A stretch of DNA of 64,000 nucleotides from Isoetes taiwanensis (lineage: Eukaryota > Streptophyta > Lycopodiopsida > Isoetales > Isoetaceae): contig JAJEKV010000002.1 in assembly GCA_021234155.1 (NCBI GenBank), positions 22,644,942-22,708,941 of the forward strand, given 5' to 3'. Numbering within the stretch: position 1 is the stretch's first letter; every line of letters begins with the position of its first letter. The translations under genes and the position numbers were made by a program. This document shows, in pieces, positions 35,372 to 48,557 of the stretch. Under the pieces are notes generated by a model. That model saw only the letters and a program-made list of their open reading frames with translations. It was not told the origin of the DNA and did not search any database.

Positions 35372-35465
35372 GGCAAATCAATTTGGGCGTGGATCTGACT
35401 TTGCACGCTTCACGGGTTGGCAAATCAATTTGTGCGTGGATCCGACTTTGCACGCTTCATGGGGT
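35372..35465. repeat. 47-bp tandem duplication
   Basis: Two copies of a unit beginning GGCAAATCAATTTG(G/T)GCGTG, starting at 35372 and 35419, with a few differences. Confidence 0.85.
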
Positions 35466-35607
35466 GGCTGTGATTCTAGAATCATAGATTTCTTCCAACT
35501 CTGTTATTCTTTCGAGAGAACCACATAATCGAAAGAATCACGTCTACTCTGTGTATGTTATACACAATGAATCCAAAGGTAGTGCTGGAGGCTTTTCCAG
35601 AGGGGCC

Positions 35608-35693
35608 AGATGCATTGATGCAAGAGTATAGCTCCCAACACAGGGCCAAGAGATGCATTGATGCAAGAGTATAGCTCCCAACACAGGGCCAAG
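35608..35693. repeat. 43-bp perfect tandem duplication
   Basis: The unit starting AGATGCATTGATGCAAGAG occurs at 35608-35650 and again at 35651-35693 without differences. Confidence 0.88.
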
Positions 35694-36419
35694 AGACACA
35701 TGTTGATGCCTCTAGATGAGAACATACTTGGGGCTAGACGAGGATGTTGACATAAACATGCTTCTCCACCATGTTCAATAAATCCAACTTTTTCATAACC
35801 GAGGGAGGGTGCTCGGTAGTGGAACAAGGGCCACAAAATGGACGCCAACCGGCACCTCCGTGGCCCTAAAACCTCCCAATCGTGAAATGTTTACCTAACC
35901 CTAATGGTTCACTCTGGAGCTCTAGTCCGGCTGGAGTTTATCTTCCACAGCACGACAACATGCACAGAAGGAACGCGTATCTACTTGCATGGATTTTGAT
36001 CTGACCGTGATGGCACACCCAACGACCAACATTTTTCCAATTTTGAAGCGAAATCAAAGGTTTTGCTGAATGTATCCTCCATATTTCAAGTATTCGGCTA
36101 TTTCAAAGGTCTATAGATCAGATTTTTCTTGTCCTTGCTTGGCGCCAATTTTCCCTCCATGAACTGGTCGTCTAGAATTTTCCCTCCATGATCTGGAAAG
36201 ATCTTTGAATCCTATGTCTGCAGTTCTTTGTCCTTCTAGAACCCTTGATTTTGGCGGGTGTTTAGGATTGACTACATGGCACTTGATCCAGCTTTCTCGG
36301 TTTGCTCCAATCATATTGCTCAATGATGCTATAAATTTGTGAGTTCTTTTAGGGCTCTTCATTTCTATTCTGCATTTGCTACTTGTTTTCCTTGCTTTTG
36401 ACCCTCTCTCAGTCTCAAG

Positions 36420-37373
36420 ATGCAATTGAGGGGAAGATCAGTTGCAGCTTTGGCTCCTCCAGTGAAAGCCATCCGTAAGAAATCTGTCAGCAAACCTGGC
36501 CTTACTTATCCCAGCCCTGCTTCTACTTCTCTTGGGGGAAAGAGGATTAGAAGCATGGCTAGAGCATCATGGACTGAAGATCAAATGAAAGATGCTGTTG
36601 ATGAAGTTGAAGATGGCTTATGAGTCTTAGAAAGGCTTCTAAGTACTATGGAGTACCTCTAACTACTCTTAGAAGATGGATTACAGGTGAGACAGATCAG
36701 AAACATGGATCAAAGCAAATGGCTTTGACAAATGAAGAGGAGGATGAAGTTCTTCAATGGTGTTTTCAAATGATTGAGGAAGGAAGGGGGAGAAGGTTGC
36801 TAAAATGTGTATCAGCAGAGCAACATCTTTTAAGGATGGGATACCAGGGAATAAATGGTGGAGGGGATTCAAGAATAGGCATCTAGAATTGACTCTCAGA
36901 AGGCCAGAACGTATTGAAGTATAAAGAATTAAGGCAATGAATTCTGTCAACCTTCATGCCTTCTATTCCACACTTGAAATGTTGTATTGTGACCTTAGTC
37001 TAGATGCCTCTAGGATTTGAAATGCTGATGAGATAGGCATTCAGGTAGGCAATAGGATTGGAATGAAGATTATAGCACCAAGAGGTATTAGAAATATTTA
37101 TGAAAATATCCCTACAAATAGAGAGTGGCTTACTGTGTTAAGCTGTGTCAATGCAGCAGGAATTAGAATTCCTAACCTCTATATCTTCAAGGAAAAGAGA
37201 CTGAGAAATGCAGATCTCATTGCTGGTTGTGAATGGGGGGCTGCCATGGCATTTCAAAAGAAAGCTTGGGTGATTAATTGTTTGTTTGATGCTTGATTAG
37301 ATATTTTTTAAAAAAATGTCTCTGGTGGTATAAGCAAAGAGATATGTGATGGTCACGGTTCTCATGTGACCTT
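36420..37373 (+). pseudogene. Pogo/Tigger-like transposase, N-terminal and middle part
   Basis: The reading starts at 36420. WTEDQMKDAVDEVEDG leads into the helix-turn-helix SLRKASKYYGVPLTTLRRW (about 36623-36679), typical of the psq/CENP-B-type DNA-binding region of Tc1/mariner-Pogo transposases. A one-base frameshift at about 36618 separates the two. Then ALTNEEEDEVLQWC (a CENP-B-like second helix), a stop-containing stretch, the first catalytic region NADEIGIQVGNRIGMK (about 37021), NREWLTVLSCVNAAG, IPNLYIFKEKR, KAWVINCLFDAW, and the second Asp in CDGHGSHVT, ending at 37373. The DDE core resumes at 51381. At least two further nonsense changes exist, so the gene is dead. Confidence 0.82.
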
Positions 37374-37781
37374 TGTAACAAAACCTGGGCACTTGATGGG
37401 CCAGTAAACGTACTTTTGTACATATGTACACATATATAACATTTATCCAGCACGAGTTCATGATTTTCTCTGTTTGGAAAAAGGATTGTTGCAGAGCATG
37501 AAGGCAGGGAGCAATTCTGGGCAATTTTGAAGCCCGATTTTTGATGCATGATATCTCAAAAACCCGAGATCCTTTTTAGGTGATTTTTCTTATGATAGAA
37601 AGTCTTCTGTGTAATCTTTCCGGAATGGTCTAATCAGCCCAAAATTTATCTGTAGGCAAAAGTTATGACAGAAATAGTGATGCTGGGTCAGAATTGACTG
37701 CACTATGTATGTTCTTCTGCAGTTTGAATCTTGGAGTTAGAAGACGATCTTTGGAGGCGCAAGCAATTGCAAGGGGCTCCA

Positions 37782-38358
37782 TGTTAGTCCTGTGCCTCCT
37801 GGGACAGGACTATTCATGCATACGACAGACCAGGTCAAGCTCAAGGATCCTCAGTCAGCCACGGGTCAGCCATCAAAGGCTCATGAGAAGACCAAGCGGC
37901 CAGACCACCTTGATCAAAGCTTTGTGGCCCGTCAACAAGAGCCCGCTTCGGACAAGTGGCGACCCGTCCGCCCGCGTCGGCGTCGGCGTGATTCTAGGCA
38001 CTTCAAGAGGCACCGCCAACATTCACCAAATCGGGCCTCCTTCCGAGTCGGCACAGAGATCGGTCGAGTGTCTATATTGGGCCCAAGGCCATTGTACTAT
38101 ATATATGAGTAGAGCTAGCACATGAGTTTTGAGATGAGTTTTGAGTCTTGTCTCCTTTCAGTTTTCTCTCTATTGCGAGAGCTCATGTATGTTCATCATT
38201 GATATCAAGGAAGCTTATCATCTTTCTCTCATTTGTTTGTTTTCTTCTTCTTCTTCTCTTCTTGCAAATCCCGCGTGACATAGTCCCCGGACTCTCTGTT
38301 AGATCCACGGGTCCTCCGGAGGGCTGTCTTCGGGAGTTCGAACCCGGACCCCAAAACA
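37782..38358 (+). repeat. 5' LTR of the 11.5-kb gypsy element
   Basis: 577 bp. Contains a TATA-like ACTATATATATGAG (about 38096-38109) preceded by TTGGGCCCAAGG, followed by a CT-rich region. The distal half is almost identical to the 3' LTR, while the GC-rich proximal half differs by clustered small indels. Confidence 0.9.
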
Positions 38359-40438
38359 TGCGCCATGCATTGCCGGAAGTGCGATTCCATCCTACTTTCT
38401 TACATGCGCCATATGCTGCGTGGTAATTTCCACGAGGAAGAACTCCTTTCTCAGACGGCCTCTCGCTTGGGGCGCCATCGGCGTCGAAGCTTAGCGACAT
38501 GTATGGATCTGCTTATGACATAGAGGAGGCCATCTTGGTCTAGGGCTCGGTCGGCGCCACCCACCCCTCGTGTCTGTCGTCCCGGTTCCCGCCCCAAAGC
38601 GTGCAAACATTGCTCACAACCTCGGTCCCCTCATCACTATCGGGAGCCTTATCGGGCTCAACCTTCTCAACCGTACTTTCATACCCACGAACATGCCTAC
38701 ATCCATCATTCTTGGGGCCATCGCCTCTTCCTTCACAACCATCATCTCCCGGGTGGGCACGGCTATCCACCGTCTCCTTTGCGCCTACCGGGGAATATCC
38801 TTTCCCTCGTTTCCCCTTTGCCCTTCCGTTTTACAACCTTACGGATCTCAAAACCAATGCTCCGGCTCGCCCGGTTTCTCAACATGAGTCACCCCTTCAT
38901 CGGGGTCCCGGGCACCATGCCACATCCAACTCAACCTCAATATCCTCACTATCTTTGTTCTGTCCATTGGCACTTTCACATCTACCTTTCGGACTCTGAA
39001 CCGACTTATCCCACCTTTGGCAACACGAAAGGCAAACCGTTAGACCAAAGTGCTCGGGCCCACATGGAAGAATTTGAGGCTCTAGCTGTCCTAAATGGTC
39101 ATGCGCAACCTCAACTGAAATTCCACATCTTTTCCACCACCTGCGTGGCTCTCCTCATCAATGGCTCATGTCCAACAAAAGCCATTGGAAACAAGACTGG
39201 TCGAAATGAGGCGCTTTTACGTCTCATTATGGAACCACGGATGATGATCAACTTCATCTCAAGCAACTCAATGAACTTCAACAAGAGCCCACTTGAGTGC
39301 AGGGATTTTTGCGGATCGACTTCACATTACGCTAAGTAAGCTCAAGGAATACCCCACACGAGGCGATTTTTTGGTGCGGTTTCTCCAAGGACTTCCTCCG
39401 GCTATTCGACTCATGGTGAATACTGCGTCCCAAGACTTTGGAGCAGGCTATCGACCTTGTCAATCACTTTCGATCAATGTTTCCTCGGCGTGGCTCTTCA
39501 AGAGCTCCGTTCATTCCACTGTCATGGTTCCCAAGCGGTACATCCGGCCTCAACACGCTAATCCACGGCAGTAGTCAAATCTGGTGCCATATTTGCAAAT
39601 ACCAAGGCCATTTGGCAAATGAGTGCAACTCCACCAATGGCCCGCCTCATTGCAAAGCGATGCAACATGTGCAATCATGCCGCGGAAGAGTGCACTTTCG
39701 ACTCATCCCACACCGTTCATAACAAAATGGTTTATCAAGTGCAAACCACACCTCGGCAACAATCGCACTATCGCTGACCACCGCCCGCGCAACCCACTCA
39801 ACTCTATCGACAGCGGGGAGCAACCACGGGGATCCAACCCCGTCCTCCTTTTGATCCTTCTAAAGCTCGGTGTTATCTTTGTCAAGAATGGGGTCATACC
39901 ACCCGCGGCGTGTCCTCAACTTCCACAAGTTCAAGTACGGCTTCACGGCACAAATCAGACCACATCGGTCCGCCTCACGGCTTACCAACTCTGGATTGCT
40001 AATGGCAAACAAGGCCCCGGACCAGTTCTTAGAAGCCACCAAGAGCGCCTCGGCAATCACGCTATCAACCAGCTCCAACAAATCAACCTCGAATTTGGAT
40101 CAACAAGCACAAGAGGAAATTTTTCGGGCACTTAATCCTCGGTCCGGTAGTCAAATTGGGTTGGTTTAGTTTCACGCCGGACCAAGGCATCACGTCCTTT
40201 GACCATTATTAGAATGGCACGCGCCACGCGCCTTGCGGTTGACACCATTCCTCATGAGGACGAAAAAAAGGTTCACTTTGCACCTGACAAAAGTTCGCCA
40301 AAGCATTTTGAACCTCATGCAAGCTGCGGAAGGCCGCACATTGGCAAATGTTCATGCCACCACTCGAGCTCAACAAAGACAAGATACATCTCAACCTCCA
40401 CGCTCTCAGACGTATCCCAATATTGCTGCCGAGGTTGA
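38359..40438 (+). pseudogene. Gag region of the gypsy element
   Basis: Leader to about 38560, then overlapping broken frames. One holds the first zinc knuckle CHICKYQGHLANEC (39585-39626; CX2CX4HX4C). A second knuckle, CYLCQEWGHTTRGV (about 39866-39907), has its last Cys replaced by Val. The upstream capsid part is fragmented (for example LQGLPPAIRLMVNTASQDFG at about 39388-39447). Confidence 0.7.
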
Positions 40439-40910
40439 CTTACTCAAAGAAGTTGCTGCTTCACTTCCACGCACTCCAGCACCAGTGGAACCCGCAGATC
40501 CTTTTTCTCATGTGCCTCTAGAACTCCAAGAGGAGCTAGCCAAGATCAAAATTCCTTTAAGTTTGGCAACCATTTTGAAACTCTGTCCTGCTCTCAAGGA
40601 CCAGTTACCACTCCCAACTGTTTTAGTTGGGGCTGTGGCTACCTCTACACCCACGGTCCATGCCACGGTGGGTAATCAGCAAGTCAACCATGTTCAAATA
40701 GATGGAGGTAGCGAAGTCAATCTCATCACGGATAAACTCCGCAAACAAATGGGCATCACACAACTCTTTCGTGCCCCATATGACATCAAATTGGCTAATG
40801 GCCATATCACGCGACCTCAAGGCGTCACACCTATTCTTCACATCAACATTGGTGATCTCCGCTTCCCCATGGAATTTGGAGTTTGGAAAGGCTGGCGAAG
40901 ATCCAAGTGA
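40439..40910 (+). pseudogene. Aspartic protease of the gypsy element
   Basis: The frame 40233-40910 includes NHVQIDGGSEVNLITDKLRK (about 40686-40745), the retropepsin active site with D-G-G in place of D-S/T-G, then KLANGHITRPQGVTPILHIN and a substrate-flap-like segment. It cleaves Gag-Pol in functional copies. Confidence 0.65.
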
Positions 40911-41639
40911 CTATGAAATGCTGGTGTGAGACCTTTTCTCCGCCGGGCAAAGAGTATCCATTCTTGGGCCGCGGACGGTTAGTCATCACCGATGGTCATC
41001 TCAATGCCACCATGGACTTGCAAGCGAGGCGGGATCATTTCGTTGACAATGCGGAACCCCTCTCTCGGATTACGCATTCTGAAGAAGCTCAGAATATTTA
41101 TCAAGTTCGAGGCTCCACTTGCGAGTGCGCCTCGTCATCCTACCGAATATCTTTGATCCTTGGGGAGAAATGACTCTTGATCCGGGACGGTGGCCGCGGG
41201 TGCTTTGCTTGACCCTTACGGCTCCTTGCAATCGAATCCAGCGTGTTGATCACTTTTCGGATCTTTGAATCTCCCGCAACTCTGTTGATGTACATCTTTG
41301 TCATGAAGCAACCCTCTGCTGGATGGCGAAGCAACCCCTCTTTTCACCACGCGCCAAAGTGCCACGCATCCGGTTATGCTCCAACCTCCTGCGCACACAT
41401 TGTCGGGATCTTGAAGTAATACCCCATATTCGGACTCGAAGTCGAGATTGTGGGCGTCGGCAACAATCAACTTTGTCGCATTCTTGCAAATCTTAGGCTC
41501 CTTATCGTAATTGGGGGCCGTCAAGCTCATTCAAAAAATTCAAACACATTTTCGCTGGAGTTACAAAGATCTTGGGGAATCAACAAAAGCTTGGGGAACT
41601 CACCATTCCTACCAAATCGATGCCACGACCCGGTGTAGC

Positions 41640-42930
41640 AACAGCGGCATCTCTGGCTCAACCCTAATTACCGAGTGATGGCGTCAAGGCGGAAATTGAC
41701 AAACTCCTTCTTTGCAGGTTTGATCTATGAGGTCAAACATTGCGAATGGGTGAGCCCCATCGTCATTGCCCTTAAACACAATGGTAAGATCCGGCGTGCG
41801 TGTGGACTATCGGAAACTCAATCGAGGCCCACGGGCGTGATCATTTTCCACTTCCTTCACGGACGAGGTTACGGAAGAGGTGGTGGACATGAGATGTACT
41901 CCTTCATGGATGGTTTTTACGGCTACAATCGGATCTCAATCAAAGAATCGATCAACTTAAGACTACTTTCACCACCCGGTAAAGGCACTTTTTGCCTACA
42001 AGGTGGTTCCTTTTGGATTGTCAAAGTCTCCATCCACATTTCAACGCATCATGCTCTCGATTTTTCATGATTTCATAAAGGAAAATCCCTTCTTGCAAAT
42101 TTTTCAAGATGACTTCTGCGCTACGGTTCCATGGTGACCATTTGGATAAATTGGAACTTCGTCTTCGGAAATGTGATGAGTCGGCATTAGTCTCAATCGA
42201 GAAATGCACCTTTTCGTCACCTCGTGTGTCTGTTAGGCCATGTTGTCGAAAGCGGGTATCACCACGAGATCCCGCCAAAATCGAGTTTGTGTGCTCAAGG
42301 CTCAAGCACCGGCCAATATCAAGGAGACACGCTCTTTCACGGGTAAGGTCAATTATTACTCCACCTTCATACGGACTAGCGGCCATTGCAGATCCCATTC
42401 ATAAACTCACGGGTGGCCGAATCCACGGGCTTGGAATTCCGGGCGGATCTTTGCTTTTCAACGGTGAAGCTTTTGCTTACTCGAGGCACGGTTCTTGTTC
42501 CTCCTCAATGGGACAAGCCCTTTCCGCGTTCATGTAGATGTCTCGGCGTTTGCTATTGAGCTGTTCTTTCTCAAGAATATGATGCGCACAGCGACAAACC
42601 AAATCGCTTCGCCCGGTAGAAAACTCAATTGGCGCAACTATATTACGCCGCGGGCGTGAAGCTTTGGGTCTCATTTTACGTGTCCAGCGCTTCCGTCATT
42701 ACCTTTTAGGCGGTCAAATCAAGTTCTTTGTGGACCACCAAGCACTCCTCTATTTGATCAACAAGTCGCCCACGGGCCGCATTGCTCGTTGGGTCCTTCT
42801 TCTCCAAGAATTTGCTCCTTTTGAAATCGTTCATAAGGCGGCAAATCTCATGTCGTTCGGATTATCTTTCACGCATCCACCACGGATGATCCCTCAAGCT
42901 GGAGTCTCGAGGCGCCTTTCACGATGCTTT
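41640..42930 (+). pseudogene. Reverse transcriptase and RNase H of the gypsy element
   Basis: RT motifs in several frames: CEWVSPIVIALKHNGKIR (about 41738), MYSFMDGFYGYNRISI (about 41893) and the catalytic box FQDDFC (42100-42117), in the position of YxDD. RNase H/linker: GLILRVQRFRHYLLGGQI (about 42665-42717), FFVDHQALLYLINKSPTGRI (about 42726-42785) and ARWVLLLQEFAPFEIVHKA. Many frameshifts. Confidence 0.78.
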
Positions 42931-43139
42931 CGGCTCTTTTTAGTCACGGCAACACCACATTGGTTCCATGATTTTCAGCGGTACCTCCTCACGGTGCCCT
43001 TCCACCGAAGGCGAGGCGCTCTCTCTCACCTTAGCGGCAATCCGTCGCCATCAATTTCTCAGGAGGTCCGTGACTACACCATGGTTGCGGGACATCTCTA
43101 CAAAAAGGGTAAGGACACCATCCCGGTGTATTTGTGTTC

Positions 43140-44290
43140 TACCTCATGAAGTTCGGATGTTGTTCGAGAAGCTCATCAAGGGCTAGGTGGTGGTCATTTT
43201 CATGGTGACACCCCGACGCGACGCAAAATCCTTCTAGCTGGGTATTATTGGCCCACGCTCTTCAAAGATGCTCCATACGCCAAGACGTGTGGCGCTTGCC
43301 GGCCGGTGGGGCGCCCACGCGCCCGTGGCGCTCTTCCCTTGGCGCCGGTCGCCACGCCACTTCCCTTCAGCAAATGGGGAATGGACTTCGTGGGACCTAT
43401 AGATCCTCCCGCGGCACACCCGCGTGCGATACATTCGGTTCTCACCGACCACGCCACCAAATGGGCGGAAGCTTGTGCACTTCGGACAACAACTGCGGCA
43501 AGCACGGCTAGGGTCCTCTATCAACAAATTATCACGCGATTCGGCTGCCCCACCTGAGCTGGGTCGTGACCGTGGTGTTCATTTCATCAATCATACTATC
43601 AAGGAGCTGACGGATTATCTCGATACATCATCACAAGAGCACACCTTACTATCCTCAAGGTAATGGTTTGGCGAAAGCACCAACAAAACTCTCGGTCACC
43701 ATTCTCAAGAAAATTTGTGGCGCTTCCCGCACTGATTGGCGAGACAAAACTTCCCTCTTGTTCTTTGGGCCTACAATACTTGTTTCAAGATTGCTACCGG
43801 TCACACTCCTTTTAAATTGGTTTATGGTCGGGAAGCTCTCATGCCGTTTGAATACATCCTTCCAACACTCCGTTTTCAAGCGGCTCTTGCTCATAATCCA
43901 CTGCTTTGCACTCCAAGAAAGGGTCTATCAATTAGAACAGTTGGATGAACCCGACGGGATGCTTATATTCGTGTTCTCCATGGACATGAGTTGCAAAAGT
44001 CTTTACATGACAAACGTCGAAGACAAAAACATTCAAAGAAGGCGATTTGGTTCTTCTTTATGATTCCGGTACAAAAATTTTCGGGTAAACTCAAGTTTCG
44101 TTGGCTTGGCCCTTATCAAATTGTTCAAGTGGTTAGACCAAAGCGTTTTCCAACCTGGCGAGTTAGATGGCACTCCATTACCTACATTGGTTAATGGTTT
44201 TCGTCTCAAAATATTTCATCACACGGGGCAGCGAAAATCAACACACGAGTCTGATTCAAGGCGCTTAAACACCACAGAAAGTGACTAGAA
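43140..44290 (+). pseudogene. Integrase of the gypsy element
   Basis: The HHCC region is recognisable as HQGLGGGHFHGD and later CGAC (about 43170-43300). The core has KWGMDFVGPIDPP (about 43375-43410), HATKWAEACALRTT, DRGVHF (about 43570) and NGLAKAP where the catalytic Glu box NGLAE/ST is expected. Then [20 protein letters not shown] (about 43793-43852) and KFRWLGPYQIVQVV (about 44094-44135). No chromodomain follows. Confidence 0.8.
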
Positions 44291-44360
44291 AGGCGGCATA
44301 TTCTATTATAGTGGAGATTTTTTACAAAATGTGGGCGCAGCCCGGCTATTTCGCTATGGG

Positions 44361-44376
44361 CTTTGCCCTATATATA
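44361..44376 (+). promoter_or_regulatory. TATA-like box between pol and the extra ORF
   Basis: GGGCTTTGCCCTATATATACAA, a GC-flanked TATATATA, sits about 80 bp after integrase. It resembles the arrangement in the LTR promoter (GGGCCCAAGGCC...TATATATATG). It could start a subgenomic RNA for the downstream ORF. Inferred from sequence alone. Confidence 0.35.
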
Positions 44377-45222
44377 CAAAAGCGGGCTCGAGAGCCCTAT
44401 CTACTAAGTCCTAAGAGGAAAAACCCTCTACTCGGGTTGGAGCGAGAGGTGATCTTGAGGAGGAGATGGTAGAGGTTACGCTCCGGATCCGAAGGTGCAG
44501 AACCACCTCCATCCCGTTGGTCTTCGGGTCGGGATGTTCACCATCCCGCACACACGGCCCGTCCATTCGAATACCACCCGGTTGTGGCGGCGCCAAAGGT
44601 CCGAACAATTCATCTTGCGGGTAATCCACTCCCGGCGGTTCGTGGGCATAGTGCGGTCCTCGTTCAAACCAGCGGCGGCCATACCGGCGCCATCGGATGC
44701 CTTCGTTACTCCGGTTCGTCTTATATAGCCAACGAGGAACTCCTTGTCGGCGTGGACCAATCACACAAATCGTAGCGTGTTTTGCAATGCAAATTTGTTT
44801 CTAAAATGAGAATCTTTTCTCCCGCGCATATCTAGTCATGGTACCTTCGACACGTTCCTTTTAATGATATCCCACTTCGAGTTACTGCATTGAATGCAAT
44901 TCCTTCTTTTCACGCCCGTCGAACATTAATGTGTGTTCTTTGCCCCTGTCACCTCAGATCCTTCTTTCCGTCTCATCCTCACCGTTCATTGCTTCTCCCC
45001 TACGTTTTTTTGGGACTTAGCCAAATTTTTGCCTCTCAATACACTTCTTGGCATCTTTCAACACGACACCATCAAGCGGCTCGGTTTAGCCCTCTTCATA
45101 CCTCTTCGCCTCCAGTTGTGCGCCCTAAAAAAACCTTTTCGTTCTTCTGCGCCCTTGTCCTCTGTGCTCGACTTTCGTCCTCCGCCTTTGAATCACTCTT
45201 CGTTTCTGCAAATCGTTACCAT

Positions 45223-48200
45223 GGCTGCCCCAAGATTTTCTACACTTCAAGCTACTGCTCCCAAGGATCCGGCTCTTTTTTGCATCAGTATCCTTCTGGC
45301 GCCCACTTTCGGTGAAGCCCTTGTTGGCCCAAATAAAGAAGTCATTGAAGCGACACAAGCTTTCTGAATTCATAAATGGAACTTCCGGCTCCAAATCCTG
45401 ACCAGTTGACGCAGTTCATCGCCAATATCGTTAACAGCCCGCAAGGCTACACCACTGTGGTCGATGCATTAGAGGTAATTTGAGATCTCATTTTGTCCCA
45501 TTAAGGGATGCTTAAAAAGCCACATCAGCTTTTTAAACTGTCCAATAAGAGAAGAGCTCCAGTGTATTTTATTCCGGTATTATGTGGCGTAGTAATTAAT
45601 GCAGTTCTAACTAACTTTTGCGGTGTCATTTTTTCTACTATAACTTTTGATCAAAAACTCAGGATTCGAACACTATTTATGGCAATGGATTCGTCTCCTC
45701 AAGATCTTTCTAATGACAACCCATTGTTATATCTTTTGGGATGTAAATATATAAGAAAAGAACAAAAAACCATATTTTTTAAGGTTAACACATATGGCTT
45801 GTATTGAAATACATCATAACCATATATCACTTGAAAGATCTTTTCATTTCGCATCTAATGCAACAAACGCCGCAAACATTTTCATGAGTAGATCAAAAGT
45901 TATAGGAAAAAAACTACGACAATGAAGTTGTTAATCTTTGCATTAATTGCAGTTTGATGTAGAGTAGTCATTCTATTGGAGGATTCTTATGGGGACAAAA
46001 GGAGATCTCAAATTACCTCTAATGGCATCACCATTTCGCTGACTCAACATTTGATTTCTGAGGCCTTGTTTATCATGGTGCGCCATCTGGGATCTCGATG
46101 TCCGCGAGTTTGGTGCACACGCTTATCATGCCAATGTCCATCGTCGACCAATATCGACAAGCCTCCACGAAACCTTTGTTAAATTTACGTGGCGCCAAGT
46201 TCCTTGGGTATTCTATCAAGAACACCCATATCAATAAGCCTTTCTATAACACGGTCCTCACCGCTACACACTCCAACCACCACATAGATTGGCCCCAAAT
46301 GATGTTCTATCGTCTTCTCCAAGAAATGGACGCCGCCGGTGCCACTTCCATTTCTGAAGTTTTACGTGGGAGGCCACTTTCAAGCCCTCATCCGTCATTA
46401 CTTCCCTCCCACACCACCAAATTCTCATAATTCCACTCGGCTCCTTCCAATAACTCACCAAGGTGGCACTTCACGCCCGTCTTTCCCCTGGTCATGTCCA
46501 AAGTCCCGCACACCCATGTCCTTTGTCTCCTCCTCCGCTACACCATCCGGTTCACACCATTTTTCCCAAACATCACAAACTGTGGGGCAGTAGGCTCCAC
46601 CACCACAACACCCTCGTGGGTTGTTGTATCAATATCGCCAGGATGCTCAAGCCGCCGCTCTCAAGTTACAAGAATCCCAAGGCGGCTCTTATGAGCGGGG
46701 TTCAACAGGCACTAGAGGCCTCGATGCCGCGTACACCGGGACCTTCAAGCCGCCCTTTGCCCAAGTTGCAACTTTGGAGGCCAAACTTCAAGACAAGCAC
46801 GAAGCTCTCTTTTATGGGCTCATGCGGATCTCAAAAGTGCACAAGATCAAGTCAGCCAACTTGCAGATCAACAGGCTCAGCTCCAATCCGAAATTCAGAA
46901 TTTATTGGAGCACAACAAGTCCAAAGCCGCTCTCCTGAGTACCAAGGACGCAGATATTGCTAAGCTCAACGCCTTGTACTCCGAACTTTGTGAAAATTTC
47001 AGCACTCAAGTTCAAAACCTTTCAGCACGGGACGCTCAAGTTGCCTCCTTGACGGCTCAGCTTTCTACACAGACCTCTCAGCTCACCTCTCTTCAAGATC
47101 AGCTTACAGAGGTGCAGAAACAGAAGATACTGGATGACGCGGAGATTGCCGGGCTTCGTCTCAATACTCCGGGGAAATCCTCCTCCCGTGTCAACACTTC
47201 TCCGAACGGGTCCGCGTGACCGATCCGCCGGCGCTAGAACGGGACAACCGGATACGTGATCTTGAACAACAGCTACAGCAAGCTATTCAGTCTGCTGATG
47301 AGGCTCAAGCAAAACTTGACGGCCATACCGCCATTCTTAACAGAATGCCTTTGGACTTCCCAGTTCCTTCCTGCTATCACGATTATGTGGTTGCTCGCCG
47401 CCACCTCTTCCTTTTCGGTGGCATGCGGCGGATGGACTGTGGATATTCCCTCGGCAGAGGCCGATTTTCTTCGGATTTGGCCAGAACTCTCCATTGAAGA
47501 CAAAGGGTTGTGCTGTGCCCTTGTGGTCTTTGATCTCATACACTGTGCCGATCCAGACTTTCTCACCTTCAGAGTTGTTCAGCCCATGGCTTACATATTT
47601 CATGATTTCTATCTGGGTGATATACAGGAACACTTCGGAAATGGGCCACGCCAGCTCTTTCAAGGTGACCCCACTGTGCAATGGGTGCTTCAGGATAACA
47701 ATCCATATCTGGCGGATCCTGCTCAGACCCAAACTCTTCATCAAGAGTACATGCCTGAGCTGGCCAATCATTTATCTCTCTGGCAAGCGGAAGCGCTGCA
47801 ACAGATAAGGAAGTATCTAGGACATCCCGAGGATCTTCCCTATGCACAAATTTATATGCAGCACCTCGCCGGATACAATCAATTACGAGCTCTGTTGGAT
47901 AGCAAGACGGTCCCCACGGGATGGGATAGCCCTCCTGTCAACTCTCAACTCTCTGCTTCTCTTTGGGATCGCTGGTGTCAAGCTCTTGATCCGGATCTTG
48001 TCAGTCAATTCAGGGAGACCGCTCAGCAACCCACGCCCACGGGCATGGTTCCTTCTCCCTATGCTTCCCTGGGCGTACCTCCACGCCCCAGGTTCCTGAC
48101 TTCTGATTGGCGCCTTCCTTTTTGGACCAAAGTCATGGATGGTCATGCCGGATGGACTCCACCTCAGATCTCGACGGATCTCCGGTGGGATCCACGTTTT

Positions 48201-48557
48201 GTTCGCCGCTCACATTGGGAAGAAGGTGCCACTCTGGATACCACCACGAATTGGATCTACATTGCTAATGAGCGTGGTTGGCAACGGCCGGCGGATGCGC
48301 TTCATGGTCTTGATACCTTCTTGCAGAATGCCACCACCTCACCTGATCCTTCAGTCCATCTTCAAGCGGGTTTTTGTGCTGCCCTCAAATGCATTTTGCT
48401 AAGCTCCTTAAATCGGCAGCGTCCCATTTTTCACTGCAATCCGAATGCCAGTGTCAGTGCCTTTGGCCTCCAGACCTGTCTCCTCATGGAATGTCAAGAC
48501 ATTTCTTTGACGCCCATGCTGCCCTTTGAAGACATGGTACGCTCGCTTTCTTATTGA
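45223..48557 (+). pseudogene. Extra ORF region (ORF3) of the gypsy element, function unknown
   Basis: Starts around MAAPRFSTLQATAPKD (45223) and MELPAPNPDQLTQFIANIVN (45374). It continues as overlapping frames: ITISLTQHLISEALFI (about 46024-46070), FYNTVLTATHSNHHIDWPQM (about 46240-46300), a coiled-coil tract rich in Leu/Gln/Ser heptads (46905-47310, e.g. LSTQTSQLTSLQDQLTEVQK) and a long intact frame to 48557 (about 390 aa after the coiled coil), with DKGLCCALVVFDLIHCADPD and WDRWCQALDPDLVSQFRETA. The last part is not decayed although pol is. Position downstream of pol is like the envelope-like ORFs of Athila-type elements, but I see no signal peptide or clear transmembrane segments. A 478-bp AT-rich block (45475-45952) with GT...AG ends may be an intron. 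Confidence 0.55.

Larger units (their letters stand above)
34871..36419. other. No gene seen between SLX9-like gene and transposase
   Basis: Short frames only. Contains the two tandem duplications listed separately. If the transposon had terminal inverted repeats, the left one should lie in the distal part of this stretch; none was found. Confidence 0.45.

Noticed and set aside
38359-38380. Primer-binding site of the 11.5-kb gypsy
   Set aside because: No TGG-starting match to a known tRNA 3' end was visible directly after the 5' LTR.
45475-45952. Firm annotation of an intron
   Set aside because: Splicing at the visible sites leads into a stop codon in every simple joining, so it is kept only as a finding.
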